Below, piece by piece: positions 46,057 through 58,615 of a DNA stretch of 64,000 bases. Under the pieces are notes generated by a model, which was not told the origin of the DNA, did no database searches, and saw only the letters and a program-made list of their open reading frames with translations. The translations under genes were made by a program, and so were the position numbers. Each line of letters starts with the position of its first letter. The first letter of the stretch is position 1. Source of the stretch: Okapia johnstoni (Eukaryota; Chordata; Mammalia; Artiodactyla; Giraffidae); assembly GCA_024291935.2 (NCBI GenBank), contig CM044314.1, positions 21,240,001 through 21,304,000 of the forward strand, given 5' to 3'.

Positions 46057-47651
46057 CACGCATGCACACACATGCACACACATGCGTGTGTATATGGTCA
46101 AGCTAGTACACTCATTAGGTGTTGAGTGTATGATGATGGTGGAGATAAAGGTCCAGACTTTGAGAGATCAGAGTGGACACTGTTAGCATAAATGGCCTAA
46201 TTTAAGTGTGACGTAGGGAAAACAGGTGAGTGGCTGAGGACAGCATTCTGGAGAGCATGTCTTCAGTGCTCCTTTCTTAGAGATGAGCTGAGTGAGCCAG
46301 GAGGAGGCACTAGGGTGGGTGGCGCTCTGGATGAATGCCCATGTGCACAAGAGCACAGAGGCTGGGAGCTGCTCACCATTCCCAGGAGCAGGGCGCCCCA
46401 TGGTTTGCAGTCCATCAAGTGGAGACCGCGCTGGGAGGGAAAGGGTCAGGAGAACTGCTCAGCCCTAGACAGTGCAGACTACACTGGACTGGAAAGTGGG
46501 GTTCACTGGGTCCCCAGAGGAATCCTACCATCTCCTGCTGGAGCTCCCACTCCCACCTTGCAATCTAAAGAAAAGAAGAGTTGAGAGCCAGCAAAAAGAA
46601 CACCCCCAAATCCAAAAAGTATTTGGTCATGGATGGACATTGAAACTTTAGTCCAGCTTGCAAAGCCCTCCTGTCCTGAGCCCCCAACCCTTGTACGCTA
46701 TGGCTGGTGTGAACTGGCTTCCACTTCAGCCCCTAAGGCTCTCACTCACCATCAAGCCACCCATCTGCATGGCAGCCCCCAAGGATGTCCTCCCCTGGGA
46801 GCAATGCCACAAGGCAGGCTTGGATGGAGAGGATGAGGCAGACACCCAAGTGCCCTAGATCACTCCTGTACATTCTCCTGTTGTCACTTCCCCTTTCTGG
46901 TTGGTGTTAGGTTCTGTGGTGACACCATCCCCCAACCCTCTTCCTTCCTCTCTATACCCAACTCCAATTCACCCTTAGGACTGAGGTCCAAGGTCACCTC
47001 TCGAGGAAGTGTCTTCCAGGATCCCGAGGTATAGATACACACAGTACTTTGTACCTTGCACACATCCCAATTTAAATTATAGTTCTAAAGCTACAATTAC
47101 TCATTCACTGATGAGGTCTAAGTTCTAAGAAGAGTGTCTGGTGCCCAAGAGAAACCCAGCCGAGTGTGGGTTTAGGTTCCCAGGTAGCACTCCTGTAGAG
47201 CACTCTTGCACTTGAGTGAGAGCTGGAGCATCCTTATCTTGTGCACAGGGACCTAGTGCACATTTGCTCACTGAGGACTACATCAATGGTGTCTCATTCT
47301 AGATGGTTGCTAAAGAGAAAACATCCTTCACCCCACGATCTGCCCTCTGGACACCAGATGGGCTAGAGGAAAGCTGGTCACTTCTCTTGGCATCACCTGA
47401 GGCAGCTTCATGCTGGTGGGGCCAGAATTGAGGCTTGTGTGCATGACCTGGGCTGTCAGTCAGGACTCTCCACATGTGCCTTGAGCTTCCTCACTCCATG
47501 TCTGCAGTGTTCCCAATGTGAATGGGGAGGGAGAGAGACCCTGGTTTTGGACATCAAAACATTACTTCCTCTGTATTTTACCCCCAAGGCAGCCACCAAG
47601 ATCTGCCTAGGTTCAAGGAAAATAGGGTGGTTCAAGAGAATATAGACTCCA
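46057..47651. other. Unassigned unique sequence
   Basis: 1.6 kb, repeat-poor and fairly GC-rich. Overlapping frames at 46315-46584 and 46633-46858 have no family signature. Confidence 0.45.
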
Positions 47652-47855
47652 TCTCTTTTTTTTACATTGTGGCAAAATATGCATAACATCAACTTTATCA
47701 TCATCATCGTTTTTGTGTACGGTTCAGTGGCATTAAGTACATTCACATTGTTGTGCAGCCATCACCACTATCCATGTCTAGAATGCTTTTCCTCTTCCCA
47801 AACGGAAACTCCACAGCCGTTAAACACTAACTCCTCCAGCCTTGGGCTCACCTCT
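47652..47855 (-). mobile_element. Old L1 3' UTR fragment
   Basis: 'cattgtggcaaaatatgcat', 'ggttcagtggcattaagtac' and 'attcacattgttgtgcagcc' are L1M 3' UTR in reverse. Confidence 0.8.
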
Positions 47856-50800
47856 TGCTAGGAGCAGTGGGTTCTGGAAGCACCACTGTGGCTGTTTTTG
47901 AGAAATACAATGTACCTCAAATAGTCCAGATTTCAAGGTGCGGTCAGGAACCATAAATAACATGGGTATTTCCCCCCTGTGAGTTTTGCCCTACTCAATG
48001 AAGAGTTACGGTCCACGGCTTTCTCTCTATTGATACCCAGTTCTCTCATGCTGGGTTCCTGGTATCTCAGATGCTCAGCCTTTTCATCTTTAGAAAGAGA
48101 AGGTAATGCATATTCTCCCTTCCAGTTATAAAATTCTGTGGTTCTCTATCTCCATCCCATCTTAAACCGCAAAACATTCTTGAAGTATCTTTTGTGCTTT
48201 AATATTTTAAATCCTGGAATATGAGGTCTTTCTCTCATTAAGGACCCTTTTCAGAAGTTGTTCTTATTACAGTGCTTAGAGCAGAGATTCACCGGGCAGG
48301 GAAGAGCAGGGTTCTGACAGCTGCTGTGTGCATTTCCTTTGTTTGGCCATTTAAAGTCAACTCCACTAACTGGGTTAATAAGGGCAAGGTGCAGGCCACC
48401 AAGAGCCTTGCCATTGGAAGTTTTACTGTGACCTTAGCCATCTCCTTTAGAGCCAGAGCTTCAAAGAGGAGACAGAGATAAAGGAAAGAAGGTTCCCAAG
48501 ACTGAAGAGGCCACAGTATCCACCTTATTCACTGACTTAGTGTCCATCACTCTCCTTTTAGGGGCAGCCGATTGGGAAATGCACACATCCCTCTGCCTCT
48601 AGGTCTGACTATCACTTCATGTGCAAAAATTCATATAAAACTATCATCTTTTAGAGAGAAATATGAAGCTTCCTTTAAAACAAATCAGTCATGCTTTCAA
48701 ACCTTTATAATCTAAAAAATAGCATTAAGTGCAAAGAGGTGAAATATGGAATAGATTTACCATTTCTGAAATAAATACGTTTCCATGCTGACAGCAACCC
48801 AGATCTAGCTTTCCACACAAACATCAAAAATAGAAATGGAAAGGTTCTGAAGCAGCTTTGGAAATGATCATGTAAAAAATTGTGAGTAGACATTTCTGTG
48901 AAATTGATTTTCTTTGAAAGGGAAAATATAACTTTCCTTAAAAGTTTATTATTTTTTTATACTCAGTCAGAGTCCCCATGACCCAGCATCCTGTCCTGCA
49001 TTTATTTTTTTAAAGGGAGACTTCAGTTCATCTGGGATTTGAAGCAGAGTAGCTGAACTGAGCTGGGAGAAAACAGATTTATTATGGGCTTCATTATTTC
49101 TGCTTTATGGGAAACCCCCCTCTACTGTAACTTCAGAGTAAGGGAGATGGATGAAGAGTCTTGTGCAAAAGATACACACTTTCTGGGGGAGAGGGGGATG
49201 GTATTTGGAATGCCTCATTCTAGGACCAGAGCCTCCTAACGAATCCCCTTCCCACCTGCTTTGGATCCTGTGAGGTGAAGAAAGTCCTCCTGTAGCTGTT
49301 GAGTTTTGGGGACACTCTGCAGGGAAACTTTGCTGCAAGAAACTGGACCAGACCTTATGCAGTTACTGCATCTAAATTATAAACCAACTAAAAGTTTACA
49401 TCAAGCCACTCGCCAGTCAGCGCACACACATCCCTGGTTTAAGCCGGCTCTCTGTGAACCTGTCTGGGGTCAGTGTAGTAAGAGTGAGGCCCCATTCAAG
49501 TTCCCAGAACCCATGCCTTTGGGCTCAGACAGCTGGTAAAAGGTCGACAATCTAAAGTCTCCCCGGATCCTGGAACATAAACACTGCATAATAAGAATTT
49601 TTTTAAAAAGATGGTTTCCATCATTTTCCCAGCTGTCGGAGTTAATGGGCTGCTTCTCTGAGAACCAGAGAGATTATCTATAAGAGGAGATACAGATGGC
49701 CAAGTGTGACCCCCAGGGGACACAGCGCTGGGCCTTTTGGCACAGCTGTTTCCTGATTCACTTCTCTTCTTCAGTAAACACTTCTGTGAGCTGCTGGTTT
49801 GGAAGAAGAACTGGACTGTTTGAAACCCTTTGATGTGCGGGCAGAATGAAGCTGGACTTGGAATTCAGTGACTTCAAACACTAGGTTGAAGAACTTCTCC
49901 AATTCCAGCAGAGCTCAGGGATTGAAAAACTGAAAGCAGGACTTGGCCTGTGAACTGGGTCTGGGATTTTGTGTGGAAAAGCCCCAAACCCCATGCCTCT
50001 ACTCTAGTCCACCTCATCCTCCGCCAGAATATTCTTGTCTAAAAGAATAAGTGGTTTATCTGGGGCCGGTTCTGATGGAAACATTTCCATTTGGGGTTTC
50101 CATAATTATAGGCCGGGTTCTCTGTTGTAATATTCCCATGAAGGGATTGAAGTCTAAACATGAAAAGGGATCTTGGAAGTGCCTGGGAACCAGGACTTGT
50201 GACAAGAGTGAAGTGGAAGTGTCTTTGCTCAAGCTCCCTGTGTTGGAAGCTTTTCTGGGAAGCAGAAAATGGTCCTGATATAAAAGCCACTCCTGATGAG
50301 GTTAGAATCAAGGCTGGGAGAGGGTCTTATCTGCAAGTACGATTTGGGTGTTATCATGATGCATTTCACCTTCAGCTGGCATCAGGGTAGAAGCAGGCAT
50401 GCCTGTGGTTCGAGGCTGAATGGCCAGGAACTGAGTTAGTTACCCCTGTGCCTGAGTGCTGGGTTGGCACCTGTAAATTGTTTGGGGGAGGTGATACTTC
50501 CCTGATTTTGCACCTATACAAAAAGACCCATAGGCAAATACTGTGCAAGGGGGCCCCCAGTCAACGGTGGTTCCCTTTCTGCAGTTTCCACCTCCCGTAT
50601 CTGACTCTGAGTGTCAGATATAACTTAGCATAAACACACAGGACACAGAGCACAATTTCCTGCTCTTTTGCCTTCTTGCTATAACATAGTCTCAGAAGTA
50701 TTCTTCTTTTGTGAATCTGCTACAAAAGATCAATGAACCCATTCTCCTATCCAGGGAATCCAGCACCTCTGCCAGCCTAGAGGAATGGAGATTTGTTCTG

Positions 50801-51470
50801 CTTTCTGGAGTCAGGGCCCGGAGACCTCTGGTGGCAAGCAGACTAGAGCGTTAGCTGTGGCAGGTCTGTAGAAAGTGATGCCAGTGGGTACCAACATCAG
50901 CAGGCTGCAAAGCAGAGCATTCACAAGCCTGAGGAGCTTTCAGGTCAGATGCTCTCAGGTTACATGTTATGATTCCAACACTTTCCTTCACTGATGCAGA
51001 AAGTGAGGTTTAAATACTTGATTTGCTTACATGTAAGAAACAGCCATGAATCGTTCCCAAATGCTCACCCCTCTACCCCCAGCCTGTCTCTCTCTGTTTC
51101 TCTCCATCTTTCTCTCTCTCTCTGTCCCTCACCTCCACCACCCACCTATTGCACATTCCAAGTTTGGGATTCTGGGTGGAAGACCATGAAGGCAGCCCCC
51201 ACCACCCCATTCTTTGTCCTGGGAAATGGGACTGGAAACCAGCAAATCTCTGGTTCTCCCCTCACGGAAATAACAGGAGTTATTTTAGCAGAGCATGAGG
51301 AAGAAGAGAGTCCTGTACTGCTCCTGAATTCCTCGTCCACAGCATGGTTTGTGGTTTCAGCTCACCATCCCCACCACGACTATGCAGAAGGCAGTGCCAA
51401 CCCTGGCATCTCAGCAGCCCTGACCCCTATCTTGTGCCTAGTTTGTATTTAACCCTTTTACCTATCTGGA
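47856..51470. other. Longest repeat-poor unique stretch (3.6 kb)
   Basis: I recognise no transposon or gene. A (CT)n-like tract at 51083-51128 lies in a low-complexity 152-codon frame (50994-51452). This stretch would repay conservation analysis. Confidence 0.45.
51083..51128 (+). repeat. (CT)n-rich tract
   Basis: Interrupted tctctct runs with T and G breaks. Confidence 0.85.
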
Positions 51471-51500
51471 TTGGCCAATGGGCATGGGGAGGGGTAGGAC
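51471..51500. promoter_or_regulatory. CCAAT box plus G-rich tract, copy 1 (candidate)
   Basis: 'ttggccaatgggca' (a palindromic TTGGCCAA core with an NF-Y-type CCAAT) followed by 'tggggaggggtagg'. The layout repeats at 51777-51823 on the other side of a SINE. Motif-based only. Confidence 0.35.
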
Positions 51501-51502
51501 AC

Positions 51503-51755
51503 TATTAGTCGCTCAGTTGTGTCTGACTCTTTGCGACCCCATGGACTGTAGCCCACCAGTCTCCTCTGTCCACGGAATTCTCCAGGCAAGAATCATGGAG
51601 TGGGTAGCCATTCATTTCTCCAGGGGATCTTCCCGACCCAGGGGTTGAACCCAGGTCTCATCATGTCTCCTGCATTGGCAGGAGGGTTCTTTACCTCTAG
51701 TGCCATCTGGGAGAATGATTTTACCATCTGAGCCACCAGGTAAGACCCTTTCACT
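51503..51755 (-). mobile_element. Bov-tA SINE
   Basis: Complete in reverse, 'ttagtcgctcagttgtgtct' to 'atctgagccaccagg', with a small internal duplication in the head region. Confidence 0.9.
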
Positions 51756-51776
51756 TTTTCTTTTCACCTGCATGCA

Positions 51777-51823
51777 TCGGCCAATGGGCGGGTGGTGGGG
51801 TGGGATGGGGGTGGAGTAGGACT
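51777..51823. promoter_or_regulatory. CCAAT/GC-box and G-quadruplex motif, copy 2 (candidate)
   Basis: 'cggccaatgggcgggtgg' joins a CCAAT box to a GC box, followed by four or more G runs (GGG, GGGG, GGG, GGGGG) with loops of 1-4 bases. No transcription start or CpG island is evident. Confidence 0.4.
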
Positions 51824-52084
51824 CTTATCTGGGGCAGCCCCAAGGTCTGTAGAAATGATAAACCAGATTCATATGGGAAAGCAGTTGCCCATACAAACTT
51901 AATGCTGATTCAAACATTAATTCTGCCAAAATAAGTCTAACGAATAAACAAATGGGAACACTCGGTGCCACTGCCCTCTAAACTCAAAGCTTCCTGTCTT
52001 TGACAAGTTGTAAAACACCAAAAGAGGTCCAATTCAACAATTTACAGTCATTTTCAGAACAGATAAGATTCCATTTTAATGATG
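51824..52084. other. Unassigned sequence
   Basis: Nothing recognised. Confidence 0.3.
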
Positions 52085-52262
52085 CTTACAGGATATAAGA
52101 TTTTTTGGAAAACTTTTAATTCTGAAATAATTATAACTTCCCAGGAAGTTACAAAAACAATAGAGCGATGCCACATGCACTCTTCACCCAGGTTCCCTTG
52201 AAGGTTATGTAGTATGAAACTATAGTTCGTATCAAAACCAGGAAACTGACACTAGTACCATG
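52085..52262 (-). mobile_element. Old L1 fragment, probable
   Basis: 'cttcacccaggttcccttg' and 'tcaaaaccaggaaactgaca' resemble an L1M 3' region. The strand is uncertain. Confidence 0.5.
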
Positions 52263-52266
52263 TATA

Positions 52267-52592
52267 AGGGGCTTCCCTGGTAACACAACTGGTAAAGAAT
52301 CCGCCTGCAATGTGGAAGACTTGAATTAGATTCCTGGGTTGGAAATTTCCCTGGGTGAGGGATAGGCTACCCACTCCAGTATTCTTGGGCTTCCCTGGTG
52401 GCTCAGATGGTAGAGAATCCACCCGCAATGAAGCAGACGGGTTTGATCCCTGGGTTGGGAAGATCCCCTGGAGGAGGGCATTGCACTCCAGTACTCTTGC
52501 CTGGAGAATTCCCATGGGTAGACGAGCCTGGCTGGCTACAGTCCACAGGGTCACAAAGAGTAGGCCATGACTGAGCGACTAAGCACAGCATA
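52267..52592 (+). mobile_element. Tandem Bov-tA dimer
   Basis: A first head plus partial body (52267-52387) ends in 'ccagtattcttgg' and continues directly into a second full Bov-tA (52388-52592). Same architecture as 43862-44183. Confidence 0.92.
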
Positions 52593-52634
52593 GCAGAACA
52601 CAGATAGATTTATATATTATATATTTAATATCAT

Positions 52635-53400
52635 GTGCTTTTTTACCATCTGTATCTTCCTCAGTCTGTTCATGCCTTTTGCTCATATTTTATTGTATTA
52701 TTTGCTTTTGTTTTTAATGTTGAATTTCAAGAGTTCTCTAAATTTTCTACGTACAAGTCTTCTGTCAGATATGTGCCTTGCAGTTCTCTCTCCCAGTCTG
52801 TAGGTTGTCTTTTCATCCTCTTCACCTGGATTATCTCAGACCAAGTCTTTATTGTTGAGAAAGTCAGATTCCCTGAGCTTTTCCTCTGATGGGTTGTGCT
52901 TTTGGTGTCATGTCCATTCACCACCCCTCAGCCTTGAAGATTTTTTCCCATGTTTTTTTCTAAACGTTTTATAGCTTTATGTTTTATGTTTAAACCTATT
53001 ACCCATTTTGAGTTATGGTGTATATAATGTGTGAGGTTTAGATTAAAGTTTTTTTCCCATATTCTATAAACATTGTATTATATGTATGTGCTCAGTCACA
53101 TACAACTCTTCGTGACCCCGTGTACTGTAGCCCACTAGGACTGTAGTCCTCTGTCCATGGGATTTTCCAGGCAAGAATACTGGAGTGGATTGCCGTTTCC
53201 TACTCCAGGGGATCTTCCTGACCCAGGGACTGAACCCATGTCTCTTGTGTCTCCTGCATTGGCAGATGGATTCTTTACCACTAGCACCGTGTGGGAAGCT
53301 GCCTTTTTGGCCTATGAGTGTCCAATTACTCCAGCACCATTTGTTGAAAATACTGAAATATACGACATTTAAAAAATCATTTTGTCATTTTACATATGAA
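52635..53400 (-). mobile_element. Old L1 3' region, split by SINE
   Basis: 'aagtcttctgtcagatatgt', 'gtctgtaggttgtcttttca' and 'acccattttgagttatggtg' lie left of the SINE. 'ctccagcaccatttgttgaa' continues to the right. No intact frame. Confidence 0.8.
53086..53303 (-). mobile_element. Bov-tA SINE nested in L1
   Basis: Reverse orientation, 'gtgctcagtcacatacaact' to 'ccgtgtgggaagc'. Confidence 0.92.
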
Positions 53401-54604
53401 CACAGATGTGAAATTGCATTTCTCTGAGGTAGTTTTTGACAGTGAACAGCCCCTTTTGGAAAGCTTTGGACCCCCAAAATTCAGATACAAGTTTTTATGT
53501 CTATGTTTCCTGGGGCCTTGGTTTGGTTGTTGAGCAGATTTCCTGTTGTGGTCATCTGGTACTGGGTGATGCCAAAATTAAAGCTATCTCTGTATTCAAT
53601 GCCATCAACACTCAACCAGCTACTTCAACAAACACAGGACCCAGAAAGTCTTTTGAAAATGTATGGAGTGGGTGCGCAGAAGGTATGTCTATATTTAGAG
53701 CGCTAGGGCTTTGAATCCAGAGGAAAAAAATACAAACACATTGACTGGATGAATGAATGACCGATAGTTAAAGTTATTCAACTTGATATGTACAGATTAT
53801 TTTCTAGTATATGAATTAAGTTTATGAGGCTACAATTTTCACTGCATTCTTTATAAGGAGATTGAACAAAATTTTCCCTCTCACATCAAAATAAGAATGC
53901 TTTTCTCTTCCTGTTTGGAAGTACTGGTATCTGGGTATTCATTTTATGTTTGGGCTCGATCTAGATTGAAAGTAATAAGAATGGGAGTTTTTGTTTCCCT
54001 TGTCTCTCAGAATCTTCAGGGGTCTTACCTGTGAGAGTGAGGTTCTGTTTCCTTGTCAATCACAGCAGGGGTACATAATGATCTGATTACTTCATCCAGT
54101 TATTTTGTTTTCATATTTGTGCCCTTTTGGGGGTGAAGTCTTGGGAGCTGGGATAGATGAGCTTCAAGGCTGAGTGCTGGTGGTTGTAAGGAGACAATTT
54201 CTGTGGATACTTGGTGTGTGCCTGTATCCAGCCTCTCACCGCCATCTGATCTCCGCCTTAGGTCAGAATGGAGCATACAGGCAGGGAAGGCTTGAAGCTC
54301 CATGCCTGGTGTGGAGTGTAGGCTGGGGCATAAGACATCAGAGAGGATCCTCTGGAGGACACTGATACTAGCTGTTCTTCAGCAAATCACTCAGTGAACA
54401 TTCAGAGCATGCCTGCACTCTGCAATTTCATCTTAAGAACACTGACTAGGAGGATATTAAAAGAATAGTTTTAATAGTTGACAGAAAGATTCTATCAAAC
54501 TGCCCAGGGCTCACTATAGCCATCATTGAATGACCTGAGTGCCTGCTCTTCATCTGGGCTGTGTGGGACACAAGGACACTGCTAGGGGGCTTTTTCCATT
54601 TGCG
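53401..54604. other. Unassigned sequence
   Basis: 1.2 kb with no recognised gene or repeat. Confidence 0.4.
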
Positions 54605-54820
54605 TTGTGTGCATGCCAAGTCACTTCAGTTGTGTCTGACTTTTTGCAGCCCTATGGACTGTAGCCTGCCTGGCTCCTCTGTCTGTGGGATTCTCCAGGC
54701 AATAATACTAGAATGGGTTACAATGCCCTCCTCCAGGGGAACTTCCCAAACCTGTATCTATTATGTCTCCTGCATTGGCAGGTAGGTTCTTTACCACTAG
54801 TGCCACTTAGGAAGCCCTTT
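54605..54820 (-). mobile_element. Bov-tA SINE
   Basis: Reverse, 'aagtcacttcagttgtgtct' to 'agtgccacttaggaagccc'. Confidence 0.92.
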
Positions 54821-54839
54821 TCCGTCTTATCTCCCTCTA

Positions 54840-54975
54840 TTACTTTATTTTATTTTTTTTAATATAAAATTATTTATTTTAATTGGAGGCTAATTACTTT
54901 ACAATATTGTAGTAGTTTTGCCACACATTGACATGAATCCACCACGGGTGTACATGTGTTCCCCATCCTGAACCA
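54840..54975 (-). mobile_element. Ruminant L1 3' UTR fragment
   Basis: 'ttttaattggaggctaatta', 'ctttacaatattgtagtag' and 'catgaatccaccacgggtgt', in reverse with its T-rich side first. Confidence 0.88.
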
Positions 54976-55699
54976 TTACTTTAAAACCTAAATGAGTGCT
55001 AAGAACCCAGAGACCATCAATGAATGATTTTTAATTTAGAAGAAACTATCAAAACAAGTGGTATAAATAATACTGTAATACTTTAGGGAAGGGAGAAATG
55101 TTTCTGGTGTGGTATGGGCAGGAAAGCTTTCCCGTATTAGGGACACTTATATGGGACCCTGAAGGAAGTGTGTAAATTAAATGGTGAGTCCTTCTTTCCC
55201 TGTGACTTTGCAAGTCTCCAGAAACCTCTCCATAATGTTGGCCCTGGACCACCACTCTATGGGAGCCAGCACTCAAGGGTTAAACAGCAGAGAGCCTGAT
55301 TATATAAAATGAGTTCCAGATTTAGGACAAAATCTGAACTAATACATCCCATGCTGTATTCCCTGGGAAACTGAAGAGAAAAAAAGGTGAATTCCATCTG
55401 GTAGTGCTGGGGAAAGTTCCCTCAGAGAGAGATCAGCAAATGGGGGGCAAGGGGTAGCAGGGTAAGAAAGTCATTATCATGACATTTCAAACTTACAGTT
55501 CCAAATCTAGAGCAGATGGAGATTGTTAGGTTGCATTTCTGAGCCAGATTATAAATGGCACTAATCAGCTCGAGGTAGTCTTGGCATTTCCTGAAGACTC
55601 AATGGCAGCCTGACTGGTGGACATTCAACATTCCATTGCAAAGAGCTGCATCAGACCCTGCTATTTAGAGCAATTAAAATTACAAGGCAAGCTTGGAAG
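54976..55699. other. Unassigned sequence
   Basis: No gene or repeat recognised. Confidence 0.4.
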
Positions 55700-56930
55700 A
55701 GTAGATTAAAATGATCTGTCTGCTGTTTATGAGAAATTCACTTCAAATTCAATAATTATAGATAGGTTGAAAGAAAAAGAATGGAAAAAGACATGCCAAA
55801 AGAATATCAATTTAAAAAGAGGCATGAGTGACCATATTAATAGCCAATAATATAGGCTCCAGAGCAAAAAAATAAAGACAAAGGGGAACATTACATAAAG
55901 ATAAAAGGAAGACATGATTCTAAATATGTACGCAAAAAACAACAGAGCTTCAAAATACATGTAGCAAAAACTGATAGAACTAAAGGAGAAATAGATAAAG
56001 CCAAAATTATGATTGGGAACTTCAATGTCCACTTCTTCTCAACTAATAAAACTACTGGAGAGAAAATCAGTAAGGAAATAGATATGAAAAACAGGATCTA
56101 CCAACAGGATCTAATTGGCATATATAGAACACTCCATCCAATGGCCTAAGAATACATATCATTTCTCAAATTCTCATGAATATTCCCAAAGATAGACTGT
56201 ATCTTGGACCAAAAAGCAATATTGAAACATTTAAAATAACTTAAATCATACAGAATGTATTATGTGGGCATAATGGAATCAAGCTAGAAATCAATAACAC
56301 AGACAAAAGGAAAAATCCCTAAACATATGGAAATGAAACAATATGTTTCTGAATAACCCGTGGATTAAAAGGGTAGTTTCAAAGGAATTTCTTTTTAAAA
56401 AGTAGAACCAAATGATGAATTACATTAAAAAAATATGAAAATATGTAGGGTATAATTAAAACTGTTTAGAGGAAACTTAACACTACATGCTTACATGAGA
56501 AAAGAGAAAGTCTCATATCTAAATGTAAGTTCACACCTCAAGACTGAAAAAGAAGAGCAAAATGACCTGAAAGCAAGTAGAAGAGAGGAAATAATAATGT
56601 TCAGAGTAGAAACCAATGAAATCGAAGATAGGAAAACACTAGAGAAAACTAATAAAATTAAAGATTGATTCTTTAAAAAAATTAATAAAATTGATAAAAG
56701 TTTAGCAAGAGGTTGCACCAATATCAGGAATGAAATGGGACTACCACTAAAAATCCCATAATCATTAAAAAGGACTATAAGGATAACAAAGAAATACTAT
56801 GAATAACTTTATATTTGTAAATTTGAATATTTAGAACATTGGAATAGTTAGAAGAAATGGAGCAATTCCTTGAAAACCTAAAGCTGCCAAAAAGCAACCA
56901 AAATGAAACAAATAATCTGAATAGTTCTAT

Positions 56931-57015
56931 CAGTTCAGTTCAGTCGCTCAATTGTGGACTGAAGCACACCAGGCTTCCCTGTTCATCACCAACTCCCAGA
57001 GCTTGCTCAAACTCA
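56931..57015 (-). mobile_element. 85 bp BovB tail insertion
   Basis: Starts 'cagttcagttcagtcgctca', lacks about 24 bp of the usual tail, and ends 'gcttgctcaaactca'. An 8 bp duplication agttctat lies at 56923-56930 and 57016-57023. Confidence 0.9.
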
Positions 57016-57227
57016 AGTTCTATAATGATTTAATAAATTGAATTCATAATTGAAAGCTCTCCTGAAAAAGAAATCTCTAGGCCAATGTGTTTCACTGTCG
57101 AATTCTACTAAATACTTGGATGAGTTAATGAATTAACAGAATTTTAATACAAATACTTCCAGAAAGCAGAGGGAACACTTCCTAAATTCATTTGATTAGG
57201 TCAGTTAGATACCAAAATCAGAGAATG

Positions 57228-57431
57228 TAGCTGCTGAGCCAGAGCTTCTGTGGGAAACAAGTCTGGGTCAGGCTACAACCATTAGGCCTTCCTCTCTAGT
57301 AACAGATATGTTTTCAAATATACAAGATGATGCTGTCTGTGCTGCTGGGCAGCTTCCTGAGAAGCAGGCACATGAGAGCTGAGGGATGGGAGTGGAGGGC
57401 AGCACTTTTCCAGCTCACATTTACAATTAGA
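57228..57431. other. 204 bp foreign insert with 23 bp target duplication
   Basis: Interrupts L1 copy A. An identical 23 bp L1 segment (beginning ttagataccaaaatcag) occurs on both sides at 57205-57227 and 57432-57454. The insert is GC-richer than its surroundings, has no A tail and matches no family I know. One forward frame is open from 57231 for about 48 codons. The source is unknown. Confidence 0.88.
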
Positions 57432-58160
57432 TTAGATACCAAAATCAGAGAATGACGGTTCAAAAATGGAAAAACTATAGAACAATATCTTTCATGAATT
57501 TACTATAACAAAGTATTAGCAAACAAAATTCAGCAGTGTATAAAAAATTATGTACTATGAACAAGTGGGATTTATATGTGTGAAAGTTTGGTTCAATGTT
57601 CTAAAATAAATATAATTCACCATACCAACTAGGCAAAGAAGCAAAATCATATGATAATATCAACTGACACAAATCCCACACCAATTTATGATAAAAACTC
57701 TTTCTCAGAAAGATTGGAATATAGAGGAACTAACTCAAATGGGTACAGAATATTTATGCAAAAGCTACAGTTCACACTATTCCTTATGATAGAAGACTGA
57801 ATGCTGTCTCCCAAAAACTGAGAGGCAAAAATGTTCACTCTCACTATGCTTATTCTTTATAGTACTGGGAATTACAGACACTGTAAATGGCAAGGACGAG
57901 AAAAGGCACACCAATTCTAAAGGAAGAATAAAATCATGATTTGCAGGTGACATGGTTATCTATATATCTATATATAATGTATTTTGTAGATAAAAAATCT
58001 ACAAAAAACTTCTAGGATTAATAAATGAGTTAAGTAGCATTGCAAGAGTAACATGCAAGACTCAACTGCATTTATATAATAACAATGACTATTCAGAAAA
58101 CATAATCTAAAAATATCACTTTCAATCACTGAAAAAAATAAAGTACTTAAGTATAAATCT

Positions 58161-58380
58161 GGGCTTCCCAGGTGGTGTTAGTGGTAAAGAACCCTCTTGC
58201 CAATGCAGGAGACATAAGAGACTCAGGTTGTATCTCTGGATCAGGAAGATCCCCTGAAGGAGGGCGTGGCAATCCACTCCGGTATTCTTGCCTGGAGAAT
58301 CCCACAGACAGAGGAGCCTGGTGGCTACAGTCCATGGGTCACAAAGAGTCAGACACGACTGAGTGACTTAACACACACAG
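58161..58380 (+). mobile_element. Bov-tA SINE nested in L1
   Basis: Complete, with a perfect 10 bp duplication gtataaatct at 58151-58160 and 58381-58390. Confidence 0.96.
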
Positions 58381-58615
58381 GTATAAATCTAATAAAATAT
58401 ATATAGAACGTGTATACTAAAAAATATTAAGTGTTGGTGGAAGAAACCAAGAAGATTTAATTAAATGATAAGTCATTGTTTTAATGATGTGAAAGGCTCA
58501 ACATACTGATAGTAAATATGCCAATTATCCTTAAGTTGATCATAGATTTAATGCAATTCTTATTGAAATCTCAGCAAGGTTTCTTATAGAAACAGATCTG
58601 AACAACACTATCAAC

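Larger units (their letters stand above)
55700..58615 (+). mobile_element. Old L1 copy A (ORF2 endonuclease to RT region)
   Basis: Forward L1 ORF2 sequence in order: 'aacaacagagcttcaaaata', 'gggaacttcaatgtccactt', 'gaacactccatccaatggcc', 'ggaaataataatgttcagag', 'gaacacttcctaaattcatt' and 'ctatgcttattctttatag'. Many stops and frameshifts. It hosts a BovB tail, a 204 bp insert and a Bov-tA. Confidence 0.85.

Noticed and set aside
50994..51452. 152-codon plus-strand frame
   Set aside because: Its middle is a Ser/Leu run from the (CT)n tract. No domain or conservation evidence.
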